Positions 24,835-33,402 of a stretch of DNA of 64,000 nt are shown one piece after another (the stretch's first letter is position 1; each line of letters begins with the position of its first letter). This DNA is from Fibrobacter succinogenes (GTDB taxonomy: Bacteria; Fibrobacterota; Fibrobacteria; Fibrobacterales; Fibrobacteraceae). The translations under genes and the position numbers were made by a program. The notes under the pieces are model-generated. The model was not told the origin of the DNA. It ran no database searches and worked only from the letters and a program-made list of their open reading frames with translations. The stretch lies in NCBI GenBank assembly GCA_902762795.1, contig CACWPM010000011.1, positions 1-64,000 on the forward strand, in the 5' to 3' direction.

Positions 24835-25645
24835 AGTTCACATTTACCCGAACAAGAATTCGCGCGGAAAGGACATTACATTTTCCGTGCGGAAAGTTGT
24901 CATTTACTTTATTCTATCCGTCTGCGCCATTTTGGGTTTTATCATGTTCTCGCCGGTCCAAATTGTGGAGAACTTGTCAAACGGCAACTTGATGGATGTT
25001 TATCACCAGAATTCAGTCATCAAAAATGAAATCAAGAAAATCCGCACGGTTGTCGATACGACCATCTTAAAGATAGAGGAAACTCGCGTTGTCCGCGACA
25101 GTTCTCTGAAACTAGGCGGTCTTGGCTTTACTCTGGAAAACGCAACCTTCGAAGATGAAAATTCCCCGAAAAAGAATTTACATGCAATAAGGTCAACGTT
25201 CCGAAAGACTCTCAACAAACTTGAAGCCGATTCTGCACTTGCAGCACGTATTCCCGTATTGCATCCTCTCAAAAATCATCACGATATCAAGAGCCGTTTT
25301 GAAATGGTCTTCGATGCATTCACGGACCAGGAACTTCCGCATAGAGGCGTTGATTTTTTGGCAGCCGAAGGCGATACAGTCTATGCGACCGGGGCAGGCA
25401 CCGTTGTCGAAGTGCGCAAGCATCGCGGTTTTGGGCTCGCAATGAAAATCGAACATACAGAAAATGTTAAAACATTCTATGCGCATCTTGGCGATGCCCT
25501 TTTGAAAAAAGGGGACAAGGTTCGTCGTGGAGATCCAATCGCGCTCATAGGCAAAAGCGGGCTTCAATCAAGTCTTGGCCTGCATTATGAAATCCGAGTG
25601 AATGGAGTCCCCGTAAACCCCGAAGATTATTTTATTACAAAGTAG
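24821..25645 (+). CDS. M23 family peptidoglycan peptidase, membrane anchored
   Basis: 274 residues. One transmembrane segment near residues 25-50 (VVIYFILSVCAILGFIMF), then a helical region, then a LytM/M23 domain from about 155 onward. Metal-site residues are recognisable: HRGVDFLAAEGDTVYATGAG, then FYAHLGD and GLHYEIRVNG near the end. M23 enzymes cut peptide crosslinks in peptidoglycan or, if inactive, regulate amidases. Here the HxxxD and LHYE motifs are intact apart from a GLH in place of the commoner HLH. It probably remodels the cell wall. It overlaps the preceding small gene by 14 bases and is followed by a terminator. Confidence 0.88.
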   Translation: MKKLEVHIYPNKNSRGKDITFSVRKVVIYFILSVCAILGFIMFSPVQIVENLSNGNLMDVYHQNSVIKNEIKKIRTVVDTTILKIEETRVVRDSSLKLGGLGFTLENATFEDENSPKKNLHAIRSTFRKTLNKLEADSALAARIPVLHPLKNHHDIKSRFEMVFDAFTDQELPHRGVDFLAAEGDTVYATGAGTVVEVRKHRGFGLAMKIEHTENVKTFYAHLGDALLKKGDKVRRGDPIALIGKSGLQSSLGLHYEIRVNGVPVNPEDYFITK

Positions 25646-25687
25646 TCATTAGTTTGTAATAAACAGTTATTGATTGTAGAATACTGG

Positions 25688-25720
25688 AAAAATCCCGTCC
25701 AAGAGGAGGGATTTCTTTAT
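25688..25720 (+). terminator. Terminator after the M23 peptidase gene
   Basis: AAATCCC (25690-25696) pairs with GGGATTT (25708-25714), followed by a short T-rich stretch, about 45 bases past the stop. It is a fairly weak stem but well placed. Confidence 0.6.
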
Positions 25721-25751
25721 TGCGCTTGCGATAAATAGATATAAAATATGG

Positions 25752-26435
25752 TTATAAATGTTCCAGCCAGCCGATCTGTTCGGCAGCAATCGTTATGAAT
25801 AGCAACGGCCAGGCGCTATCATAAAAAATCCCGTTTTGTTTTTTATTGATTACGTTGTACATAAATACAAATGAAAACGTAGCGACGATACATGCGATAA
25901 ATCGCGAAAGAACGGCTCCCGGCGTTATGAAAAATCCAGGAAAGCAACCAAAGAGCAAACCCATCGCCGCCTTGGACAAACACAAGCCGGAAATGCCCAA
26001 ATCCAAAGTTCTATGCTTTTGGCGTAAATAGCTCCATGAATAAACTATAAGTACGATGAGGACAAAACTGGTGTATGGAATATATGACAAGACTTCGGAG
26101 AGTTTGATTGCTTTGAGCGCTTCGGAAGAACCAAACTGCTTATTTCTTAAGAAAAATGCAATCTGCTCTGTTGCGTAAAAGCCTCCAAAAATAGAGACGA
26201 AGGACAACGTTACCATGGCGTTCTTGAAATTCTCTTTTTCTTTCTTGAGCTTTTTTTTCTTTTGTTCAATCGGCTCAAGTTTGTCCATCCGGTTGATGAT
26301 GATGTCCATGCGCTCGTCGGACTCTTCTTTTTCGGCAGCGTCCAGCTCGTCATAAAGTTCATCTAGCGACATCTTGCGAATGCGCTTCTTGAACGCTTCC
26401 AGAGATTCTTCGGCATGAGTTTTTTCTTCTTGCAT
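25752..26435 (-). CDS. Membrane protein, paralogue of the adjacent upstream gene
   Basis: 227 residues: a charged N-terminal ~75 residues predicted helical, then about four transmembrane segments. Its end (PGFFITPGAVLSRFIACIVA, then NKKQNGIFYDSAWPLL and AAEQIGWLEHL) aligns visibly with the neighbour at 26446-27141, so the two arose by tandem duplication. The pair is separated by ten bases and is probably one operon. No known family is recognised; a membrane location is the only functional statement I can support. Confidence 0.75.
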   Translation of the reverse strand: MQEEKTHAEESLEAFKKRIRKMSLDELYDELDAAEKEESDERMDIIINRMDKLEPIEQKKKKLKKEKENFKNAMVTLSFVSIFGGFYATEQIAFFLRNKQFGSSEALKAIKLSEVLSYIPYTSFVLIVLIVYSWSYLRQKHRTLDLGISGLCLSKAAMGLLFGCFPGFFITPGAVLSRFIACIVATFSFVFMYNVINKKQNGIFYDSAWPLLFITIAAEQIGWLEHL

Positions 26436-26445
26436 GCGAATGAAT

Positions 26446-27141
26446 TTACAAAATTGTCAACCGTCCGATATGTTCCAACGCAAGCGAAATTAAAAATAAA
26501 GGTATCGAATTCCTGAATAAAATTCCTTTGTACTTGCCAACCTGATAGTTATAGAAGTAGAAGATGGACAAAGCGACAATAATGCTCGAAATGACGCGCG
26601 AAACAATCGGTCCCGGAGTCACGAAAAATCCGTAATAGCTACCAAAAACAAGTCCGACTAGACCGTTTGTGAGGAAAAAGACGGAAATTACTTGTGTGAT
26701 GGCGGCTTGACCAATTTTCTTTATTTTGTCAGTAAAACCTTTTTCCTTTTCGCTCCAAATACAATAGAATTGAAATACAAAGCAGACGATGGCGCAAGAA
26801 TATGGAAAATAGGGGAGGTAATCCGTAAATGTGATTTCTGGGTGCGGAGGGGCGCCACGCATTCGTTTGATAATGGCTACGAACAAGTAAAGGTACTCGG
26901 TTGCGCATGCTCCTAATACCAAATAAATAAGAAGCATGTACTTTGTGAAGTCGCGCTTTGCTTCGCTTCGCATTTTCTCCCATTCACGGAGTTCCTTGGC
27001 AACGATGTCTTTGCGTTCCGGTGTCGGGTCGTCTTTGACGGCTTCCCATTCTTTTTCGAGTCGCCCAAGCGTGAAATGTTGGACTCGTCTCTCGTACGCC
27101 TTCAAGGAGGCTTCGTCATTTGGAAACGGTTTTTTATTCAT
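26446..27141 (-). CDS. Membrane protein, paralogue of the adjacent downstream gene
   Basis: 231 residues with the same plan as 25752-26435: a charged N-terminal helical region (residues 1-70), four or so membrane segments, and a shared C-terminal pattern (YGFFVTPGPIVSRVISSIIV, KYKGILFRNSIPLF, LEHIGRLTIL). It is the first gene of the two-gene minus-strand unit. Function unknown. Confidence 0.75.
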   Translation of the reverse strand: MNKKPFPNDEASLKAYERRVQHFTLGRLEKEWEAVKDDPTPERKDIVAKELREWEKMRSEAKRDFTKYMLLIYLVLGACATEYLYLFVAIIKRMRGAPPHPEITFTDYLPYFPYSCAIVCFVFQFYCIWSEKEKGFTDKIKKIGQAAITQVISVFFLTNGLVGLVFGSYYGFFVTPGPIVSRVISSIIVALSIFYFYNYQVGKYKGILFRNSIPLFLISLALEHIGRLTIL

Positions 27142-27688
27142 TGCAGATTAATTTAATTAGTCGTTAGTTATTGGTCAATAGTTATTCTCTAAGTTCTGCA
27201 AGCTAAAATTTCTCTCGTCTGTAGTCCAAAGGGCGTTCTCTCGCCTCTCGTCTAACTTTACTGGATCCTTCCCCTACGGTGTCAGGATGACGTCCCTAAA
27301 TTCTAAACTCTTCCCACTGCCAACTAAGTTCTGCCAACAGCCAACTAATCTCTCCTACTTCCTATTTCTCTCTACATTTTAACTTCCTACTTGTACTTTC
27401 GCTCCGCTCAAGTACCAAATGCTGGTCTCGGTCATGCCAAAACAAATTTTGTCGCGACTCTCGACCTACGCATTTGTCCTACTTCCTAATTCTCCCTACA
27501 TTTTCCCTTCTCTCGTCTCTCGTCTCTCGTCTCAAGTCTTCCTACTTGTTATATTTATGGTCCCCAGGCTTTGCTTTGCAGGCGGGCGGTACTTTCCGTC
27601 AAGAAACATAGGGAGCTCGGATGCGATCCATACTTTTGGACCGGTCTTGGGGATATATCAAGTTTTGCTTTACCCTTTAGGAGTTTTA
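27142..27688. other. Intergenic region rich in low-complexity repeats, upstream of the RNase E/G gene
   Basis: Nothing here looks coding. It holds pyrimidine-rich low-complexity sequence, a (CTCGTCT)n run at about 27510-27535, and a 28-bp direct repeat with three mismatches (TCCTACTTCCTA... at about 27354 and 27477). It also has a GGATCC...GTCAGGATGACG block at about 27262-27293 resembling one at 60038-60058, and TTAGT-type repeats near 27160. The last ~130 bases (AGGAG before the ATG) are the likely leader of the downstream gene. An open frame extending upstream to 27419 passes through these repeats and is rejected. Confidence 0.6.
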
Positions 27689-29224
27689 ATGGCAAATAAG
27701 TGTAAGCGCGGAATCTTGATTAGCAAAACACCGTACGAAAAGCGCATCGCCATCATGGAAGATGGTGAACTTGCGGAATTGGTTGTTGAAGGTGTTTCGT
27801 CTAATCGAGTTCTGGGCAATATTTATAAGGGTGTCGTCCAGAAGGTGCTTCCCGCACTCAAGGCGGCATTCATTGACATTGGTCTTGAGAAGGCCGGCTT
27901 TTTGCATCAAGAAGACGCCATGGACCGCAACGAACTGTTGCGCCGCGAATATGGCGACGATGATGAAGAAGGCGATGCCGATAAGGAAGTTTCGATTGAC
28001 GAAATTCTCCAGGAAGGCCAAGAAATCATGGTGCAGGTGGTCAAGGAACCGATTAGCACCAAGGGTGCCCGTTTGACGACACACTTGAGCTTTGCTGGCC
28101 GCTTCCTGGTCTGCATGCCCGGTACAAATTTCGTCGGCGTGTCCAAGCGTGAACGCGATCCGGTCAAGCGCCGCGAGTTCAAGAAGGTCGTCCGCCGTCT
28201 CAAGGGCCGCGACGTGGGCTACATCGTCCGCACCAACGGCCTCAACGAATCCGAATTCGAAATTAACAAGCAGATGCGCGAACTCGAAAGCAAGTGGGAA
28301 CAGACGAAGTACAACTTCGAAACCATGCCGCCCGAGACCTGCATCTACGAAGAATCCGATTCCATCGAACAGACCGTTCGCGAATACTTTGGCGACAACA
28401 CGGACTACGTGTATATCGACAACCGCGACGAGTACTTTGCTCTCCGCGATTATCTGAAGGTTCTCTCTCCGGATAAGCTCGACAAGGTCAAGCTCTGGAG
28501 CTCCAGCGAAAGCTTGTTCGAATACTTCAAGATCGAAAACGACTACGCTCGCTCCTTGCAGCGTCAGGTACCGCTTCCGCGCGGTGGCAACCTCGTCATC
28601 GAACAGACCGAAGCTCTCGTGTCCATCGACGTGAACACGGGTCCGAAGGTGCACGGCAAGGACCAGGGCAAAATCATTCTCGAAACAAACCTCGACGCCT
28701 GCCACGAAATCGCAAAGCAGCTGCGCCTCCGCGATGTGGGCGGCCTCATCATCATCGACTTCATCGACATGGAAACGGATGAAGACCGCGAAGCCGTCTA
28801 TCAGGAATTCCGCAAGGCAATCCGCCGCGACAAGGCCCCGATCAGCCCGGCCCCGATTAGCCAGTTCGGTCTCATGGAAGTGACCCGTAAGCGCGTCCGC
28901 GTGAACCTCATGACCGAGAAGACCGAATGCTGCCCGGTGTGCAACGGCAGTGGCCGCATCGCGACGCTCGAATCGACGCTCGGCATGATCGACCGCTGGC
29001 TTGCACGTGCCCATACAAAGGCCCGTCTCCGCGAAGTGACCCTCGTCGTGAGCGCTCCGGTGATCGATGTCCTCTGCAAGGACTTGAACCGTATGTTCAA
29101 CTATCTGGAATACAAGCACAACATCAAGATTTCCCTCGTGGAAGATGAATACGCTCACATCAACCAGTTCTGGATGTACGACAAGAATAACGAGGACATT
29201 ACGGATTTGTACAACTTCGCATAA
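27689..29224 (+). CDS. rng: Ribonuclease E/G family endoribonuclease
   Basis: 511 residues from ATG 27689, preceded by TTTAGGAG. The order is that of RNase G: an N-terminal S1-like region interrupted by an acidic insertion (YGDDDEEGDADKE, about residues 88-100), an RNase H-like and DNase I-like catalytic core with Asp314 (VSIDVNTGPKV) and the second aspartate in GLIIIDFIDM, and the zinc-link CCPVCNGSGR that joins dimers. It lacks the long disordered C-terminus of E. coli RNase E, so it is G-sized. The family starts mRNA decay and processes 5S/16S rRNA in the cytoplasm. A terminator follows 48 bases after the stop. Confidence 0.93.
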   Translation: MANKCKRGILISKTPYEKRIAIMEDGELAELVVEGVSSNRVLGNIYKGVVQKVLPALKAAFIDIGLEKAGFLHQEDAMDRNELLRREYGDDDEEGDADKEVSIDEILQEGQEIMVQVVKEPISTKGARLTTHLSFAGRFLVCMPGTNFVGVSKRERDPVKRREFKKVVRRLKGRDVGYIVRTNGLNESEFEINKQMRELESKWEQTKYNFETMPPETCIYEESDSIEQTVREYFGDNTDYVYIDNRDEYFALRDYLKVLSPDKLDKVKLWSSSESLFEYFKIENDYARSLQRQVPLPRGGNLVIEQTEALVSIDVNTGPKVHGKDQGKIILETNLDACHEIAKQLRLRDVGGLIIIDFIDMETDEDREAVYQEFRKAIRRDKAPISPAPISQFGLMEVTRKRVRVNLMTEKTECCPVCNGSGRIATLESTLGMIDRWLARAHTKARLREVTLVVSAPVIDVLCKDLNRMFNYLEYKHNIKISLVEDEYAHINQFWMYDKNNEDITDLYNFA

Positions 29225-29271
29225 GCTGTCATCCGCGATTATCGCTTTGAAAATCACGCATCAAGCGTAAA

Positions 29272-29298
29272 AGATCCTGGCTTCCGCCAGGATTTTTT
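29272..29298 (+). terminator. Rho-independent terminator of the RNase E/G gene
   Basis: ATCCTGG (29274-29280) pairs with CCAGGAT (29287-29293) and is followed by T6. Confidence 0.8.
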
Positions 29299-29316
29299 GT
29301 CATTAAAAATACGCAC

Positions 29317-29347
29317 AAAAAAAAGACGCCTGCCCATCGCAGACGCC
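29317..29347 (-). terminator. Rho-independent terminator of the first fibro-slime gene
   Basis: On the minus strand GGCGTCTGC, loop GATGG, GCAGGCGTC (nine pairs, two wobbles) followed by eight T, 20 bases after the stop at 29368. Confidence 0.85.
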
Positions 29348-29367
29348 TTTAGAGAGAGGATGTCTTT

Positions 29368-32300
29368 CTAGTTATTCAAGTCGATTTCAAAACCCTTTGT
29401 TCTTCCGTGACGCACTCCCCAAAGGAAGTCCTGCGTGCGGTCGGCTTTAGTTTTCCACCCAACTTTGATTTTGTACTTAAGCCTTGCAATGTAGACACCT
29501 GTGCCTACCAATCTTCCCAACTTAGACTTCATATTCCAAGCAATGAAGATTTTTCCGTTATTCTCGTTGGCGAGACAGTTCCCGTTGTAGAGGGTGTCCG
29601 TGCAGGAGAGTTTTCCCGAACTGCGGTTCACGAATACGCCAAGACTCGTGTAGTAATGGGTCTGGTATTCTAGAGTCGTCGTCTCAGTGAGGATTTTCGT
29701 AACTTTTTCTATAGCGCTAGAATTGTTGTTTGCAATATTATTCAAGTCCTGAGCATCGATATATCCTCTTCTATACGCTTGTACAATGTTCTCATCAAGA
29801 CCAAGACGGTCTATACTCTCACCTTCAATAAGACGTTGTTCAAGGCTCTTGCCAAAATCAGCAATGCTCTTATTGTTCGCATTTGCTATGGAAGCCTTGA
29901 GTTCCGTGACCTCGTCCTTCACATAACTCGAAAGACTCATGTCGCCAAGATAATGACCTTGCACGCCATATTCCTCTGCAACTTCCTTGGCCGTCTTGGG
30001 TTCATCCGTCTGATAAAGCTTCGGAACAGAAGGCGTCGGACTCTGGATAATCTCTATCGATTCTTCCTTTTCGCCAATCGTCACGACCGGCGAGCTCGTG
30101 ATAGTCACTTTCTGGTCACCGGAGATGCGAACAAACGGATTTCTCGGATCGGTGCTTCTGTGAAGGAGGTCCATGTGTACGTTCGGAACCAGCTTGACGG
30201 AATCTCCTACGGCAGGGATGTTTTCCTTATCATTGCTGATACTTCTAAAGAACAGCTGCCATTTGTTTTTATTGGGCTTGGACAAAATGTCCGGGACGAT
30301 GTCTTCCCTTACTTCGCCAGTCCGTTTAAAGAAGTATTTGAAATAGTTCGCATCGCTTTCATTTTCGCAATCAAGACCTTCGCTGAACGTCAATGTAAGG
30401 ACGGTCGAACCGTCATTGCTGTAAGCAATATCAGCCTTTGTGATAACCGGGCCAATCGAATCGGTCACATCGCCCGCAAGGCTAATACTTGACATCATGC
30501 CGGTGTTAGAGCCATCGCTGTAACTCCAGAATGGCGTAATCTTTCCGCTATAGATATTTTCAGCGCCACCGGTAAAGGGAGCTGTACCAAATCCCCCGTT
30601 AACGGTAATGATCATGGAACTGTCGGAGTTGTTTGTTACGACACCATTGACAATTGTCGGGAACTTTTCGCCGAATTCAATCTGCAAGGAATCCATGCGG
30701 ACCAATTTTTTGTCAATAGGCTTTGAAAGTTTCGCATAGACGCTATCTCCACGGCCATCGCCATCCCTATCGAAAATACTTGCGAATACGACTTGCGGTA
30801 CAGGCGGGTCACTGAACAAAATGTTTTTCCAAATGGCACGCTGCGTTTCGTCGGCGCTAGAGACAATCAGCTTTATGTCTTGAACAGGCGCCGAAGCCTT
30901 GATGTAGAATGTCGCCTTGCCGCTCTTGAGAGTAATGGCGTTAATGGCGTTTCCGTTTTCGTCACAGGGGATAACAGCCGGGTTGTTCGTTGTTATGTAG
31001 ACCATGTCATCGAATGTCGCCCACTCTTCGAACATCACATTTACGGCATAGCGAGTGTTCACCCAGTTTTTATTCGCATTCTTGTCAAAGTGCTCTTTTT
31101 CCCCATCAACTTCGACGGAACCGTCGATGGGATTGTCCGTCCCGAGAGCAGTCCAGACATTGCGATTATCAACGCGCGCATAATAAATCTTGGGCGAATC
31201 GTACTGGTTGATGACAAAAGTGATTTCGTCGTATTGGGCTTCATCTTTTTGCAAAGAGAAGCGCAACTGGTACGTTCCCGGCGGCAATCCGTGACTAGAT
31301 CTAATGAGAGCCGTATCGATGGTAAACCCGGTGAACCCAGGCTTGATTGTAATACCGCCGAACCAAGTTTTTGCCGTATCGAGAGGAACGCCTTCGGCGT
31401 AAGCGCCGCTGCCAATCAAGATGAAGTTCGAAGGAGCCGCGACGGTATCGATAATCGTAGCGCCTGAGAAATCGCAGGAAAGCGCTTGCTGGCTAACACG
31501 CTGGTAAATCTCGTAATTGATAAGCCCCATCTCGGAAAGTTCCTTGGCGAGAATGCTAGCTTCCGTCCTAAGATCGATGGAAGTCCGCATTTTGAAGTTC
31601 GATTCCGTTTGATGGCGTTCCGCATAGAAAATATGGAACGGATAGCTGGCTCCTTCGATAAGCCCGAGCGTGTCGAGGTCAACGGCCCCCGTTACCTGCG
31701 GATGCTGCCCGCCGATATCCACGACAAGGCGGTTGTTGATGAATACCCAAACGTCATCGTCACCGAGGAATTCGAAATATTGCCCCGGCACGTATTCGAA
31801 CGTAGCCTGGATCTTCATGGTGAAGCCAAAGTTGTGCCTCTTGCGGTTGGCGGAAATGTTGTCAAAGAACGGATTCTCGATAGTTTTTTCATCATCGAGA
31901 TACTGGAAATCGTCCAACAAGAAGAGACCCCCTTCAGGACTGGACGCATTTTTCTGCCCGAGCCAGAGTCCACCGGTATCGAGGCTAAGTTCTATGGAGC
32001 GGCAAGTGGCATTCGTATAATCCCTGCCGTTCTTTTGCGCTAAGACTTGCGGTAGGAACCATTGGTTGATATGGGTAGTAAGCTTGCATTCTTCAGGGAA
32101 ATTTGCCGCTTGTACAGGGACTCCATTTGGACCGAGGTATTGTTCGACCATGCCCCTCATGTAGCCTCGTCTTTGGCTGTCCGTAGCATTCGCCCCTCCA
32201 CATCCGCCAGAGCCGAAGTCGTTGCTTGTGGCATATATCGGATTGCTGTAATAGAGGTCTTTCGCGCCGTTCCCGTAAGAAGTCGTTGTCGTGGAATCGC

Positions 32301-33201
32301 GTCTGTTGAAGGTCGTTACGATATCACCGTCACCGAGTTCTCCGTGGAACCAGTCGAACATCATCACGGGAAGCGTCTTGACAGGGCAGTCGCCCAGGAT
32401 GCCAGGGTACTTATTGTAAACGACTGTCGGGGCCCCAATTTCCTTGCCGGCCTTGACCCAGATGGTATCAGTCTGGGCAGCGGCACTATCGAGCGACAGA
32501 AGGATGCTCTGGACTGCAGGATCGATTTTGGTATAGTGAAAATCTCCTACGTAGTCATATCCGATAGTCTGCTTGAAATAGACCTGCAACGAGCCTTCGG
32601 GCGGAGTAATTCTTGCTTCGAACCATCCGCAGTAGTTCTTGACCGTTGTCATCTTGGCGTTTTCTCCACCTGCGACATAAACGATTGCAGATGTATTTGC
32701 CCATGGAGCAAAGAAACGTATGACTTTTCTCTTGACCTGCGTCGTCGTTCCCGGACCACCGGGACGACCAGGGCGGTCTCCACCGGGATTTGCCGTCTGT
32801 GGAGGTGTAATAGGGTCTGGGCTATTGGCCTGGGTGGCGCCTCGGTCGGTAATTGTAATGATGATGTCGCTTGCGACAGGTTCTGCTCCAGCAAACGGCG
32901 TAACCGTTGCTACGGCAGTCCCGTTGCAACCCGCTCTCGTATAAAAACTTAACGTCGGCGTTCTTGCTTCATCCATCGTTGCCTGGACGTAAAAAGAACC
33001 GTTACCGTAGCTGCTAAGTGCCGTGCAAGCGCTAGTTTGATTGGGATTCGAATTGCGAAGACGAACATAAAGATTCGCTCCGTTATTCCGTGTCATTTCA
33101 TTTTTGACAAGAATATTGTAACCTGCAGCTACCGACGGAATAGCTGCACATAAGAGTATAATCAATAAACTCAAGACAATATTTTTACACCGCATCCACA
33201 A
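29368..33201 (-). CDS. Fibro-slime domain surface protein (copy 1)
   Basis: 1277 residues with an N-terminal signal peptide (IVLSLLIILLCAAIPSVAAG). After a proline/glycine-rich linker (about residues 135-155) comes a beta-rich module with aromatic residues (VIRFFAPWANTSAIVYV). Then a fibro-slime/PA14-like domain covers about 277-540 and carries the hallmarks LPVMMFDWF, GLWLGQKN, GGLFLLDDFQYL, YFEFLGDDDVWVFINNRLVV and YPFHIFYAERH. The rest consists of repeated beta-sandwich-like modules and a C-terminal domain shared with copy 2 (GRLVGTGVYIARLKYKIKVG). Members of this family in Fibrobacter are linked with the outer surface and cellulose adhesion. It lies in tandem with 33403-37299, each gene having its own terminator. 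Confidence 0.9.
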   Translation of the reverse strand: MWMRCKNIVLSLLIILLCAAIPSVAAGYNILVKNEMTRNNGANLYVRLRNSNPNQTSACTALSSYGNGSFYVQATMDEARTPTLSFYTRAGCNGTAVATVTPFAGAEPVASDIIITITDRGATQANSPDPITPPQTANPGGDRPGRPGGPGTTTQVKRKVIRFFAPWANTSAIVYVAGGENAKMTTVKNYCGWFEARITPPEGSLQVYFKQTIGYDYVGDFHYTKIDPAVQSILLSLDSAAAQTDTIWVKAGKEIGAPTVVYNKYPGILGDCPVKTLPVMMFDWFHGELGDGDIVTTFNRRDSTTTTSYGNGAKDLYYSNPIYATSNDFGSGGCGGANATDSQRRGYMRGMVEQYLGPNGVPVQAANFPEECKLTTHINQWFLPQVLAQKNGRDYTNATCRSIELSLDTGGLWLGQKNASSPEGGLFLLDDFQYLDDEKTIENPFFDNISANRKRHNFGFTMKIQATFEYVPGQYFEFLGDDDVWVFINNRLVVDIGGQHPQVTGAVDLDTLGLIEGASYPFHIFYAERHQTESNFKMRTSIDLRTEASILAKELSEMGLINYEIYQRVSQQALSCDFSGATIIDTVAAPSNFILIGSGAYAEGVPLDTAKTWFGGITIKPGFTGFTIDTALIRSSHGLPPGTYQLRFSLQKDEAQYDEITFVINQYDSPKIYYARVDNRNVWTALGTDNPIDGSVEVDGEKEHFDKNANKNWVNTRYAVNVMFEEWATFDDMVYITTNNPAVIPCDENGNAINAITLKSGKATFYIKASAPVQDIKLIVSSADETQRAIWKNILFSDPPVPQVVFASIFDRDGDGRGDSVYAKLSKPIDKKLVRMDSLQIEFGEKFPTIVNGVVTNNSDSSMIITVNGGFGTAPFTGGAENIYSGKITPFWSYSDGSNTGMMSSISLAGDVTDSIGPVITKADIAYSNDGSTVLTLTFSEGLDCENESDANYFKYFFKRTGEVREDIVPDILSKPNKNKWQLFFRSISNDKENIPAVGDSVKLVPNVHMDLLHRSTDPRNPFVRISGDQKVTITSSPVVTIGEKEESIEIIQSPTPSVPKLYQTDEPKTAKEVAEEYGVQGHYLGDMSLSSYVKDEVTELKASIANANNKSIADFGKSLEQRLIEGESIDRLGLDENIVQAYRRGYIDAQDLNNIANNNSSAIEKVTKILTETTTLEYQTHYYTSLGVFVNRSSGKLSCTDTLYNGNCLANENNGKIFIAWNMKSKLGRLVGTGVYIARLKYKIKVGWKTKADRTQDFLWGVRHGRTKGFEIDLNN

Positions 33202-33352
33202 CTCCCTGAATACTAGTTAACCTAATAGAAAATACATTCTATCTCGTGATATTTATCAAATTTTTTTTTTTGGTTTGTAAAATAAATTGCGAAGTCAGCA
33301 ACACTTGAAGGTTGTTTCTGTTGTTAGGGTGAAAAGTTCCGTTTTTATACAG

Positions 33353-33379
33353 AAAAAAGGCGCCTCCAAGCGCCTTTTT
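33353..33379 (-). terminator. Terminator of the second fibro-slime gene
   Basis: AGGCGC, loop CTCCAA, GCGCCT flanked by A and T runs on both sides, 24-50 bases past the stop at 33403. It could work in either direction, but only the minus strand has a gene ending here. Confidence 0.8.
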
Positions 33380-33402
33380 GAAGTTCGGTTCCTATCTGGA
33401 AA

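Noticed and set aside
27419-27688. 90-codon N-terminal extension of the RNase E/G gene
   Set aside because: Consists of translated low-complexity intergenic repeats; ATG 27689 has a ribosome-binding site and begins the conserved family sequence.
27686-29257. Minus-strand frame of 523 codons opposite RNase E/G
   Set aside because: A complete antisense shadow of a well-conserved enzyme; histidine- and valine-rich composition is typical for such shadows.
32062-32952. Plus-strand frames inside the fibro-slime genes
   Set aside because: Antisense shadows; the minus-strand proteins carry signal peptides and conserved domains.
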